From SIG565 sp045613385 (GTDB lineage Bacteria > Bacillota > Clostridia > Oscillospirales > Acutalibacteraceae): a DNA stretch of 64,000 bases. The stretch covers positions 43,603 to 107,602 of the forward strand of contig JAZLAW010000006.1 in NCBI GenBank assembly GCA_045613385.1. Direction: 5' to 3'. Below the pieces are notes generated by a model. That model ran no database searches. It was not told the origin of the DNA and was given only the letters and a program-made list of their open reading frames with translations. Both the position numbers and the translations under genes were made by a program. Below are positions 52,232-61,020 of this stretch, in pieces. The first letter of the stretch is position 1; each line of letters opens with the position of its first letter.

Positions 52232-52918
52232 ATGCAGACAACATCAAATCCAGAGTTTATAACTGGAATCTTTAAGAGGGAACTGAAAAATCGTTTTCTT
52301 TGCGAGGTGCAAATCGATGGAAAAGATGTTGTCTGCTATGTTCCTTCTTCATGTCACTTAAGTAACTTTTTAAAGCTTGAGGGTAAACTGGTTTTATTAG
52401 TTCCAACTCAATCTACAAAATCTCGCACAAAATATTCTCTTTTTGCAGTTAGTTATAGAAATAGCTACATCCTACTAAATACCTCAATGGCAAATAGAGC
52501 GATTGAGGCATGTATACATAAGCCCAGGTTTTCCTTCCTGGGGAAAAGATCAATCGTCATCAAGGAGCATACGGTTTACAATTACAAAACCGATTTATAT
52601 TTGCAGGATTCCGATACGTTAGTGGAAATTAAAAGTATAATTTCCACTAATAAGGTCGGTATCTTTCCTACGGTATATTCAGAAAGGTCACTTAAACAGC
52701 TTAGGCAACTACAAGAACTTTTGCGTCAAGGTCATAAAGTATGCTATTTTATAGTTTCCCTTTGTCCAACAACTAAAGAAATTATTGTTGATAAAAACAG
52801 CGAGTTTTATAGAGAGTTTATAAAATGCATTCAACTAGGAATGCAAGCGTCTGCATATGGTTGTCGCTTAAGTCAAAACAAAACCGTAATAAGTAAAACC
52901 TTGCCACTTATGTTTTAA
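52232..52918 (+). CDS. SfsA-like nuclease
   Basis: A 228-residue protein with the SfsA layout: an N-terminal OB-like part (FKRELKNRFLCEVQIDGKDV) and a C-terminal PD-(D/E)XK core in which KTDLYL, LVEIKSI and YSERSLKQLRQL carry the expected Asp, Glu-x-Lys and Arg. SfsA proteins are DNA/RNA nucleases. ATG 52232 is chosen (AGAGG 8 bases upstream). It follows the FtsK-like gene after 13 bases and closes the five-gene operon; stand-alone SfsA is usually a housekeeping gene, so its place here is notable. Confidence 0.82.
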   Translation: MQTTSNPEFITGIFKRELKNRFLCEVQIDGKDVVCYVPSSCHLSNFLKLEGKLVLLVPTQSTKSRTKYSLFAVSYRNSYILLNTSMANRAIEACIHKPRFSFLGKRSIVIKEHTVYNYKTDLYLQDSDTLVEIKSIISTNKVGIFPTVYSERSLKQLRQLQELLRQGHKVCYFIVSLCPTTKEIIVDKNSEFYREFIKCIQLGMQASAYGCRLSQNKTVISKTLPLMF

Positions 52919-52955
52919 ATATTTGTGATATATTATTTGATATGGAAGAGAAATA

Positions 52956-53060
52956 ATGATTAAAGAAGTAATACACGATCCGATATTTCTTGAGGGGAAA
53001 TCGGAAATAGCGACAAAAGAAGATTTGCGGTTGGCACAGTTTTTTGAAATATTGTTTTAA
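52956..53060 (+). pseudogene. Truncated 5' copy of the peptide deformylase-like gene
   Basis: ATG 52956 opens 34 codons beginning MIKEVIHDPIFL, then EGKSEIATKEDL. The first 28 codons align without gaps to the intact gene at 55573 (about 85% identical in bases), then the sequence diverges and stops at 53058-53060. All catalytic motifs are missing, so it is a broken copy. The nuclease-helicase gene and its partner lie exactly between the two copies. Confidence 0.85.
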
Positions 53061-53072
53061 AGGAGGTTGCTT

Positions 53073-55202
53073 ATGAGCCGTTGTTTATATAATAGCAGTT
53101 TTGAAGAGTTTATTTCTGCTGATAAAAACTCAATATTTGGGGAATTATGTGAGAATTATCACGGCGATGCGCTCACTACTACGCGAGAAGCATGGAAGTC
53201 TGAAATCTCCATTATGAAAGGTGTTATATCTAATTTTATAGGCAAAGATGGTCGTATTATATTTGAGTATGACATTCCCCGCCTTGGCAAAAGACTTGAT
53301 GTAGTATTACTTCTTGAAGGAATTGTGTTTTGTCTTGAATTCAAGGTTGGTGAAACCAGAATTTTAGAGGGAGATATAGACCAAGTTCTTGACTATGCTC
53401 TCGATCTTAAAAACTTCCACAAATTTAGCGAAGACAGAATTATAGTGCCTATTCTTGTGGCTACCAATTATCGCAATTCATCTACTGATATTAAAATGTC
53501 TGTTTATGATGATAAAATTATCAACCCGCTTGTAACTGGTAAAACAGGTATTTTGGCTTTAATTAACGAGGTATTAAAACGATTTCCTAATGAATCGCCT
53601 GTCAATCCTAATTGGGTTATAAGTCCCTATGCACCTACCCCAACTATAATTGAAGCAGCAAAATCATTATATGAAAATCATACTGTTGAGGATATCACAA
53701 GACATGAGGCGGACAAGGTTTCTACTGACAGAACAATCGCCTATATTTTAGATGTTATTCAGAAAAGTAAATCAAATCAGGAAAAAAGCATCTGTTTTGT
53801 AACAGGTGTTCCCGGTGCGGGTAAAACGTTGGTTGGCCTTGATGTTGCTGTAAAGCAAACATATCAAGGACAAGATGAGCCTATCGAAGAAGAGCAAGCT
53901 GTGTATCTTTCAGGTAATGGTCCGCTAGTGGCTGTGTTGACTGAAGCTCTTGCACAAGATAATTTAAAAAAGTGCAAAGAAAAAGGTGAAAAGAAGAAAA
54001 TTACAGATTCTCGTCGTGAAGTTAGCAAATCAATTCAAATAATTCATAGATATCGAGACAATATGCTGGCAAAAATTAAGAACCCTGTTGAAAACGGAGT
54101 TCTTGAAATTGACCCTGCAAAAGCTGTTAAAAATGAAAAAGCCGGTTTTGGTGAGGTTGAGCACGTTGCTATTTTTGACGAAGCACAACGTTCTTGGACT
54201 CATAAAAGACTTGCCGACTATCTAAAACGTGGTGGTACTTATGGCAATAAATTAAAAGTTCCTAACTTCCCGTTATCAGAAGCAGCTTTTCTGATTTGGT
54301 CTCTCGACCAACGTGAAGACTGGGCGACTATCGTTTGTCTTGTTGGTGGTGGACAAGAAATTAACACAGGCGAAGCAGGAATATCCGAGTGGATTAAAGC
54401 AATAAACGAACAATTCCCGCATTGGAATGTTTACATATCTCCCAAACTTACCGATGCTGAATATGCTGAGGGTAAGGTTAATGAGTTGTTAAAAGATAAT
54501 GACAATGTTACTTACGCGGAAGATTTACATCTGGGCGTTTCTCTGCGTTCTTATAGAGCCGAGAAACTTTCTGCTTTTGTTCATGCTTTATTATCTTTTG
54601 ATGAAACCGCATCATCGCTATATAATGAAATAAAGGACAAATATCCGATTGTGCTTACCAGAGATATGGCGAAGGCAAGAAAATGGCTTCACGATAAAGT
54701 TCGCGGTACAGAACGAACAGGCGTGTTAGTAACAAAAGAATCGGCAAGATTCAAACCATTAGCTATACACGTTTTACCTTCCGGTGATGAAAATGCAGTT
54801 CATTGGTTCCTTGATGATAAATCTGATGTGCGTTCATCAAATTATCTTGAAGACGCAGCAACAGAAATTCAAGTTCAAGGCTTAGAGCTTGATTATACCT
54901 GTCTGTTATGGGATGCTGATATGCGATATGAGAACGGTGATTGGCATTTCTATAGATTTAACGGTCAAACCAGATGGACCGAGCAGATTGCTAATACTGA
55001 AAGCAAGCAAGAATTGCAGAAATATATGCTTAACGCGTATCGTGTTTTGCTTACCCGTGCTCGAGCAGGTATGGTTATTTGCGTACCTGAAGGTAATCCA
55101 AACAAAACCGTTAGTGGCTTCTGGGAAGATAGCACTCGTTTGCCTGAATTTTACAACGGGACTTATGAGTATTTGAAGAGTTTAGGAATTGAAGAAATAT
55201 GA
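53073..55202 (+). CDS. Nuclease-helicase (DUF2075/Schlafen-type helicase domain)
   Basis: A 709-residue protein. The N-terminal region has a restriction-like core (LDVVLLLEG then CLEFKVG, about residues 75-92). The helicase part has Walker A TGVPGAGKT (about 244), DEAQRSW as motif II (about 366), CLVGGGQEINTGE and a closing LLTRARAGMVICVP motif VI. This matches DUF2075 proteins, found in defence islands. ATG 53073 lies 6 bases after AGGAGG. It overlaps the next gene by 4 bases. The role is inferred as DNA or RNA remodelling plus cleavage in defence. Confidence 0.88.
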   Translation: MSRCLYNSSFEEFISADKNSIFGELCENYHGDALTTTREAWKSEISIMKGVISNFIGKDGRIIFEYDIPRLGKRLDVVLLLEGIVFCLEFKVGETRILEGDIDQVLDYALDLKNFHKFSEDRIIVPILVATNYRNSSTDIKMSVYDDKIINPLVTGKTGILALINEVLKRFPNESPVNPNWVISPYAPTPTIIEAAKSLYENHTVEDITRHEADKVSTDRTIAYILDVIQKSKSNQEKSICFVTGVPGAGKTLVGLDVAVKQTYQGQDEPIEEEQAVYLSGNGPLVAVLTEALAQDNLKKCKEKGEKKKITDSRREVSKSIQIIHRYRDNMLAKIKNPVENGVLEIDPAKAVKNEKAGFGEVEHVAIFDEAQRSWTHKRLADYLKRGGTYGNKLKVPNFPLSEAAFLIWSLDQREDWATIVCLVGGGQEINTGEAGISEWIKAINEQFPHWNVYISPKLTDAEYAEGKVNELLKDNDNVTYAEDLHLGVSLRSYRAEKLSAFVHALLSFDETASSLYNEIKDKYPIVLTRDMAKARKWLHDKVRGTERTGVLVTKESARFKPLAIHVLPSGDENAVHWFLDDKSDVRSSNYLEDAATEIQVQGLELDYTCLLWDADMRYENGDWHFYRFNGQTRWTEQIANTESKQELQKYMLNAYRVLLTRARAGMVICVPEGNPNKTVSGFWEDSTRLPEFYNGTYEYLKSLGIEEI

Positions 55203-55576
55203 ACAAAAACGCTATTGAAAAATTAGTATATAAACGAGAGTTCTTAGATTTATCGGTGATGAAGATTGGAGCGAAATTAATTACAACCATTACAGATGAC
55301 GGCGTCATAGTTGTAAAAGAATATAGGTTTGGAAGTCGAAAAGCACATTCTGTACAAAAAACGCATTGTTCCTTAACAGCCTTTGAGACTTTGTGTAGCA
55401 GTATTAATGAATGCATAAAAACAGCAGATAGATTAGACTTCTATGTTGATGATTCGTCAGAAGAATTAAAGATTTATCACAAATTTGGTCGTGTTCAAAT
55501 TATGGATAGAGGACTAGGAAATGATAATAGCAATATTGGCTCTATTATGCATGAGTTTTTAGGTAAAAATTTATGA
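55199..55576 (+). CDS. Small protein of unknown function coupled to the nuclease-helicase
   Basis: A 125-residue protein with alternating strands in the first half and helices later; no motif recognised. ATGA overlaps at both ends (with the helicase gene and the deformylase gene) show that it is translated in the same unit. It could be a partner or immunity factor of the helicase; this is only positional. Confidence 0.7.
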   Translation: MNKNAIEKLVYKREFLDLSVMKIGAKLITTITDDGVIVVKEYRFGSRKAHSVQKTHCSLTAFETLCSSINECIKTADRLDFYVDDSSEELKIYHKFGRVQIMDRGLGNDNSNIGSIMHEFLGKNL

Positions 55577-55986
55577 TAAAAGAAGTAGTACATGACCCGA
55601 TATTTCTTGCAGGAAAGTCGGAGATGGCGACAAAAGAAGATTTGCAGGTGGCGCAGGATTTGTTGGACACGCTTATAGCCAACAAGGGCGGTTGCGTTGG
55701 TATGGCGGCGAATATGATTGGTGTGCGCAAGCGCATTATTGTATTTGATAACGAGGGTACATATATGACGATGTTTAACCCTGAGATTATCAAAAAGTCG
55801 GAGCCTTATAATACTGAGGAAGGTTGTCTTTCCCTTCTCGGTGGTCCTCGTCCGTGCAAACGCTATAAGACAATTAAAGTGCGGTGGCAAACTGCCGAGT
55901 TTCAAACTCGCATCAAAACCTTTAGCGGCTGGCCCGCACAAATAATTCAACACGAAATCGACCATTGTGATGGGATTTTAATATAG
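55573..55986 (+). CDS. Peptide deformylase-like protein within the defence island
   Basis: A 137-residue protein with the three deformylase motifs: GCVGMAANMIG (motif 1, with Asn where most have Gln), EEGCLSL (motif 2, metal-binding Cys) and QHEIDH (motif 3, both His and Glu present). It should bind metal and could remove formyl groups from new proteins. Shorter than the typical 150-190 residues. A housekeeping def gene is expected elsewhere; its place after a nuclease-helicase and the broken extra copy upstream suggest acquisition with the island. Confidence 0.85.
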   Translation: MIKEVVHDPIFLAGKSEMATKEDLQVAQDLLDTLIANKGGCVGMAANMIGVRKRIIVFDNEGTYMTMFNPEIIKKSEPYNTEEGCLSLLGGPRPCKRYKTIKVRWQTAEFQTRIKTFSGWPAQIIQHEIDHCDGILI

Positions 55987-56058
55987 AGACGTTTATAAAC
56001 CGCTTGACAATCACGTGTCCGAAAGAAAGCAAAATATGTAAGAAGTAGGAGAATTAAA

Positions 56059-59000
56059 ATGGCTACTGTAACGGCAATAAAACAAAGAATAGCCGCATTA
56101 GATGCTGGAAGTTTCCAGATTCTTTGTGACGCTTATCTTTCCAAAGAAGGATATAGTAATATTGTTTGTCTTGGTACTAAAGAGGGGACCCAAAAGACAA
56201 CCAAAGGAACACCAGATACATATTTTTGTGAATCACAAGGAAAATATGTTTTTGTTGAATATACTACTCAGCAAGATGATTTAATATCTAAAATCAATTC
56301 AGATATTGATAAGTGTTTGGATGAAAGTTTTACCGGCATACCCTGTGAAGAAATATCTGAAATCGTTTATTGCCATACATCTTCAAATATCACTCCTGAA
56401 AATGATCGAAAACTCAAGAAAAAGTGTGAAAAGCAAGGCGTAAAGTTCACTCCCATAGGTATTGACAAGTTAGCTGACGATATATGTTCAAAATATAAAA
56501 GCATTGCAAAAGACCATTTATCTCTCCCAGTTGATACTTCGCAAATACAATCAGCAGAAGATTTTATAAAACAATACAATTCAAATAGTTTGGCAGCTCC
56601 TATTGACACTCCCTTTTTATTCAGGGAAAAAGAGATGGTGGAAATAGATGCCGCATTTGAGCATGTTAATGTTGTGCTTTTGAGTGGAACTGCAGGTACT
56701 GGTAAGACTAGATTGGCTTTGCAATATGCGAAATCTCACGCTAAAAAAGAAGATGAAAAACTATTTTGTATTCACGATCGAGCTCTTCCGATATACGAAG
56801 ACTTATGCATGTATTTTGAAAATCCAAATAAATATTTTGTTGTTATTGATGATGCAAATCAACTTTCAAATCTTCCTCTTGTCGTTGAGTATGCTAACAA
56901 AGCTGCAGAAGGATATGAGTTCAAGATATTAATCACTGTACGCGATTATGCTATTGAAAAAGTTAAATCTAGTATTAGTGGCGTTGTGAAGTATGAAATT
57001 GTTGATATAGAAGTATTTTCAGATCAGCAAATAAAGGAAATCGTCAAGAATTCATTAGGAATATTAAATGAGGATTATTTAATTAGAATTGCGCGTATCG
57101 CCGCAGGTAACGCTCGCATGGCAATTTTGGCTGGCAAGATTGCTGATGAGGCTAATAGACTTGATTCTATAGATGATGTGTCTGATTTATATTCCGAATA
57201 TTTTGGTTCGATGTTAGAAGAGTCGGAATTATTATCTAATAAAGATTTGATAATCTCCGCAGGAGTTATGTCTTTTTTAGAAAAACTTCACTTGGACAAA
57301 ATCGAGAAGTTAGTACCATTTTTAACAGATATAGGATTAAATGAAGAACGTTTTAAAACTGCTTTATCAAGATTACACGAATTAGAGGTTGTAGATATAT
57401 ACTTTGATAAAGCGGTGAAATTTTCTGAACAATGCTTTGCGAATTTTATCTTAAAATATACCTTCTATGATAAAAGAATCATTTCATTCTCTGCAATGAT
57501 CGAAAAGTGTTTTGTGCCATATAGAAATAGAGTGATGATGTCGGTTAATACATTAGTCGGCATTTTTCACGATGCAGATTTGCAGAATTTTGTGGAGACT
57601 GAAATAAAAAAACTGTGGAACCAACTTGCCAATGAGAATTCCCCATATTTTATGGAGTTTGTAAAAGCATTTTATCCTGTTAATCCAACCGAAACGCTAA
57701 TTATCCTTGATCAAAAAATAAACACTCTCGAGCCCATGAACATTCCAGCAAACGAAATAGATATTAGTACGGGAAAGAACTATAGAAGCGTGACAGATGA
57801 TATAATAACCCTTTTAGGTGGATTTGCAGATTCTTCTGATTTAGGGTGCGCACTAGATTTGTTTTTTAAGTACTATCTCAAACGCCCCGATATGTACATA
57901 CAATTTTATCATGCTACGGATCTTTATTTTTCTGTTAATAAAGATTCGCACAAATATGATTACTACACCTTAAATGAATACATCAAAAAAATAGTTGAAG
58001 TCTCGAACAACTGGGAAAACGAGCACATCACGTTGCTTTTTCTTGATGTCGCGAGTAAACTGTTGAGTTTGACTTTTGACTCATCTGAAAGTAATAGTAA
58101 AAATGATGGTATAATATTATATACTATTTTTATAGCAGAGTCTGAAGGGGTAAGGACATACAGAGACTTGATATGGACTAATCTTTTAAAAATTGGCAAA
58201 AAACATACCTACAATTGCCGAGTAAAGGCAATCTTACGGGGATATGCAAAAACCTTTAAAGAAGAAAGCCATAATGTTATCAAAAATGATTCCATATCAA
58301 TTCTAAATCTGGTCACTAGTTTATTTTCTATGGATGATTTAGCCGACAATATTGTTGTAATTCATTTGAAAAGTGTGTTTAAATCATCAAGGATTCAGCA
58401 CAAAGAATTTGATGATTTTTTGAACAATGATAAAGTGGCGGCATACAAATTGCTGGAAGGTCCAAAATTTATAGATGGATATAAATACGAAGATAGAAAG
58501 ATTGAAAAAATCAAAAGAATTAATTGGTATTTTGACAATTCGTCCAATAAACTTGAAAGCATAAAAGTATTGCTTAAGATATGTGATGAGGCATCTGAGA
58601 TAAAAGAAATTAACAATCATGAAATAGAAAAAGGCATTAGAATAGCAGTTGACAAAATAAGTGAAAACAGTAAAGATCTTGTTGCAATGCTCGATTTTGC
58701 AATAGAAAATGGATACGAAAAACACCTTTGGCCACCTCAAATTCTAGAAAAGTTATTCTCTTTTTTGAGTGTGGAAAAAATTCATGAAAAAATCTCGGGC
58801 ATATCAACAGAAGAATATGATAATTGGATGTATCACTTTTTTTGTGAAATCCCCGTAGAATTAATAAACAAAAACATAGCGGAACTTCTACGACTTTTCC
58901 TAAAAGGAACAGCAGATTCAAAACTGAAGCATTCTTATAGTAGGGATGTAATTTTTCTTGAAAAATATAATAATGTAGATGAAAATATTTTTATAGATGG

Positions 59001-59811
59001 TGTAAAACTCGTATTTGAAAAAAGAAAATATTCCGAATTTGCTGCAAGTATTTATTTGCATTTTCTATTTAACAAATATGATTATTCTCCAGAAGCGGTC
59101 GTCACAAAATTCAATGATAATATAGAGTTGCTTGAAGATATTTATGTTTGGCTCGAATTGTATAATCGCAATAGCGATACAGACGGATCTTTTTTATTTG
59201 AGATTTGTAAAGAAGATCATGATTTTTTACAAAATTACATCCAATCTGTTCACGATAACACGTCTCAGCGCGATTTAGATGACAAATTGCGTAAATTACG
59301 TGTATTTTACAACGCTGATATGTATATGGATATTTTTGATAAAATTTTCAAGCAACTAATGGGGCTTTCATCATGTCCTTGTATTGATGTGCCTGATATT
59401 ATTAGAGGTTTGATTGTAAAAACAGAAGGTGAAGATGAACGAACAGAAAAATCAATAAAGTGGATCAGGCATTTTATTGATGAAAATGCTCACAACACTG
59501 ATGAGATGGTATGCCTTTTTGAAGCTTTTTCAAAATGTGACATGTCACAACGTATAGGTCATTTGGAAGCATTTTTAAGAAAAAATGATGATTTTGAAAC
59601 GTTTAAAAGATTACCGTTAACACCAATTTCTTATAGTTGGTCAGGTAGTGCGGTCCCGCTTTATTCCACATGGATCGAATTTTTTGAAAATGTCTTACCT
59701 CTTTTGTCTGGGTTAAAATTTATCAATCATAAAAAGCATATAGAACAAGAAATAGAAAAACTGCGAAAAAGAATTATAGATGAACAGATTTCCGATATTA
59801 TGCACGGATAA
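56059..59811 (+). CDS. STAND-type NTPase with N-terminal nuclease-like domain (Avs-like architecture)
   Basis: A 1250-residue protein. N-terminal 130 residues look like a restriction-type fold (KGTPDTYF, then YVFVEYTTQQ, about residues 50-70), with Glu-Tyr-Thr instead of the usual E-x-K. The NTPase core has Walker A LLSGTAGTGKTRLA (about 207) and Walker B YFVVIDDANQ (about 258), followed by a winged-helix region and about 750 residues of helical repeat sensor. This three-part layout is that of Avs anti-phage sensors that recognise phage proteins and trigger an effector. It stands alone with its own terminator. Membership of a named Avs type is not claimed. Confidence 0.82.
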   Translation: MATVTAIKQRIAALDAGSFQILCDAYLSKEGYSNIVCLGTKEGTQKTTKGTPDTYFCESQGKYVFVEYTTQQDDLISKINSDIDKCLDESFTGIPCEEISEIVYCHTSSNITPENDRKLKKKCEKQGVKFTPIGIDKLADDICSKYKSIAKDHLSLPVDTSQIQSAEDFIKQYNSNSLAAPIDTPFLFREKEMVEIDAAFEHVNVVLLSGTAGTGKTRLALQYAKSHAKKEDEKLFCIHDRALPIYEDLCMYFENPNKYFVVIDDANQLSNLPLVVEYANKAAEGYEFKILITVRDYAIEKVKSSISGVVKYEIVDIEVFSDQQIKEIVKNSLGILNEDYLIRIARIAAGNARMAILAGKIADEANRLDSIDDVSDLYSEYFGSMLEESELLSNKDLIISAGVMSFLEKLHLDKIEKLVPFLTDIGLNEERFKTALSRLHELEVVDIYFDKAVKFSEQCFANFILKYTFYDKRIISFSAMIEKCFVPYRNRVMMSVNTLVGIFHDADLQNFVETEIKKLWNQLANENSPYFMEFVKAFYPVNPTETLIILDQKINTLEPMNIPANEIDISTGKNYRSVTDDIITLLGGFADSSDLGCALDLFFKYYLKRPDMYIQFYHATDLYFSVNKDSHKYDYYTLNEYIKKIVEVSNNWENEHITLLFLDVASKLLSLTFDSSESNSKNDGIILYTIFIAESEGVRTYRDLIWTNLLKIGKKHTYNCRVKAILRGYAKTFKEESHNVIKNDSISILNLVTSLFSMDDLADNIVVIHLKSVFKSSRIQHKEFDDFLNNDKVAAYKLLEGPKFIDGYKYEDRKIEKIKRINWYFDNSSNKLESIKVLLKICDEASEIKEINNHEIEKGIRIAVDKISENSKDLVAMLDFAIENGYEKHLWPPQILEKLFSFLSVEKIHEKISGISTEEYDNWMYHFFCEIPVELINKNIAELLRLFLKGTADSKLKHSYSRDVIFLEKYNNVDENIFIDGVKLVFEKRKYSEFAASIYLHFLFNKYDYSPEAVVTKFNDNIELLEDIYVWLELYNRNSDTDGSFLFEICKEDHDFLQNYIQSVHDNTSQRDLDDKLRKLRVFYNADMYMDIFDKIFKQLMGLSSCPCIDVPDIIRGLIVKTEGEDERTEKSIKWIRHFIDENAHNTDEMVCLFEAFSKCDMSQRIGHLEAFLRKNDDFETFKRLPLTPISYSWSGSAVPLYSTWIEFFENVLPLLSGLKFINHKKHIEQEIEKLRKRIIDEQISDIMHG

Positions 59812-59831
59812 TATTAAGATTATGACAAAGG

Positions 59832-59863
59832 AGAAAAGCGTTGTGTTTTTACAACGCTTTTCT
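59832..59863 (+). terminator. Terminator after the STAND gene
   Basis: A perfect 13-bp stem (AGAAAAGCGTTGT / ACAACGCTTTTCT) with loop GTTTTT. Confidence 0.9.
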
Positions 59864-59935
59864 TTATGAAGTCCGTTTTATGGGACAGTGGGTGTGAGAT
59901 AATGTGTTTGTAAAATACAAAGGAGTGTGAATAAG

Positions 59936-60733
59936 ATGGCAAAAACATTACTTGATATGGACAGGTTGCCGACTATGGAGGAGCTTAAGGAGTTCTTTAA
60001 AAAGAATGACTGGTCGGCGGCGCAGATTAGTGACCCGGCTAAGAGAAGTCCTGAAGAGCAGGCTGAAATTCTCCACGCGGCCAAGCTAATGGATCAAAAA
60101 TTTGAAAAGCTCGTCCGCACGAAAGGACGTACTGCTGCGTCTGTATACTATAGCAAGGACAATCCGTTGATTGCGCTACAAAAGAACACCGAAGATTTGG
60201 TTGCGAGCCTGGTTGTGAAAATCGCAAACAACGAAGAGATGACTGACAGTATTCTTTCACAATTTGATTTCACCGACCCTAATATTGAACAGAAGGCGGA
60301 TGACCTTTTAAACAATGCGGTTGATAAAATGCTCGACGTTATGGAGTATGAAAAATCTGCTGTACTCACACGCCGAATTTCTGCTGAAGAGGATTTTAAC
60401 AAGAATAAGCCCAACAACTTTCGCTATATTGACCACATTAGAAAATGGGAGCACACTGAAGAAAAAATCAAGGTTATGCTCGCTCCCGATCCAAATGCCA
60501 AGCTCCACGGCTACGTAGATCCGGTTGATGAGGCGGCCATAAGTAACGTGTTAGTTGAAAAATATCTTTCTTCTTTAGACGAAACCGAGCGCAAAATTTA
60601 CGTTCGAAAAAGAATGGGTTTCACTCAAGAGGAGATTGCTAAAGACCTTGGTTTTTCAAATAATGGAGCTGTTTCAAAACGCATTGCCGGTATGCGAAAA
60701 AAGCTTGATGAAGTACAAAATAAAAAATTTTAA
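59936..60733 (+). CDS. Sigma-70 region-4-like regulatory protein of the mobile element
   Basis: A 265-residue protein. The C-terminus (DETERKIYVRKRMGFTQEE, then IAKDLGFSNNGAVSKRIAGM) is a clear sigma region-4 type HTH; the N-terminal two thirds are helical and not recognised, and no region 2 is seen. It might activate element genes rather than act as a full sigma factor. ATG 59936 is chosen because the GTG at 59927 is only one base from AAGGAG. A terminator follows. Confidence 0.7.
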   Translation: MAKTLLDMDRLPTMEELKEFFKKNDWSAAQISDPAKRSPEEQAEILHAAKLMDQKFEKLVRTKGRTAASVYYSKDNPLIALQKNTEDLVASLVVKIANNEEMTDSILSQFDFTDPNIEQKADDLLNNAVDKMLDVMEYEKSAVLTRRISAEEDFNKNKPNNFRYIDHIRKWEHTEEKIKVMLAPDPNAKLHGYVDPVDEAAISNVLVEKYLSSLDETERKIYVRKRMGFTQEEIAKDLGFSNNGAVSKRIAGMRKKLDEVQNKKF

Positions 60734-60801
60734 AAAATTTTTTTGGATTTTAGGAATATTTTATATACTTTTCACTCGTTATATATATGGAGGGTAAAAT
60801 T

Positions 60802-60839
60802 TCCCGCACTTTTTCTAAACGAAAGGTGCGGGATTTTTT
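60802..60839 (+). terminator. Terminator after the sigma-like gene
   Basis: A stem TCCCGCAC/GTGCGGGA extended by TTT/AAA (60802-60833), followed by six T. Confidence 0.9.
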
Positions 60840-60840
60840 A

Positions 60841-61020
60841 TGCCCAAAATTGTTATAAAGGAGGAAAAGAAAATGGTCCTAACGGACAGACTCAAGGCGC
60901 CTTGACGGGACGGCATCACTACGTGATGGCATTGGTCTCGCAAGCATCGTGAAATTATATAAATTTCACAAAACTTTAAGGGCTTGTCGCCCCTAACACC
61001 CCAAAGAAAGGAAGAAAATT
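60841..61020 (+). promoter_or_regulatory. Structured leader before the mobilization genes, with a 10-codon ORF (oriT candidate)
   Basis: AAAGGAGG is followed by ATG 60873 opening a 10-residue peptide (MVLTDRLKAP, stop 60903-60905). Dense symmetry follows: CAAGGCGCCTTG (60893-60904), CATCAC-TA-CGTGATG (about 60916-60930) and AGGG...CCCT before the MobC-like start. The place directly upstream of a MobC-like gene suits an origin of transfer or an attenuator; neither is proved. Confidence 0.4.

Noticed and set aside
42634..52918. Reading the operon as a standard Druantia or standard Dnd/Dpt locus
   Set aside because: Druantia's DruB-E and its large helicase are absent, and no Dnd/Ssp modification genes accompany the DptFGH-like trio; only individual components resemble those systems.
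60743..60952. 69-codon open frame after the sigma-like gene
   Set aside because: It runs through the terminator hairpin and the structured leader in a frame without a ribosome site.
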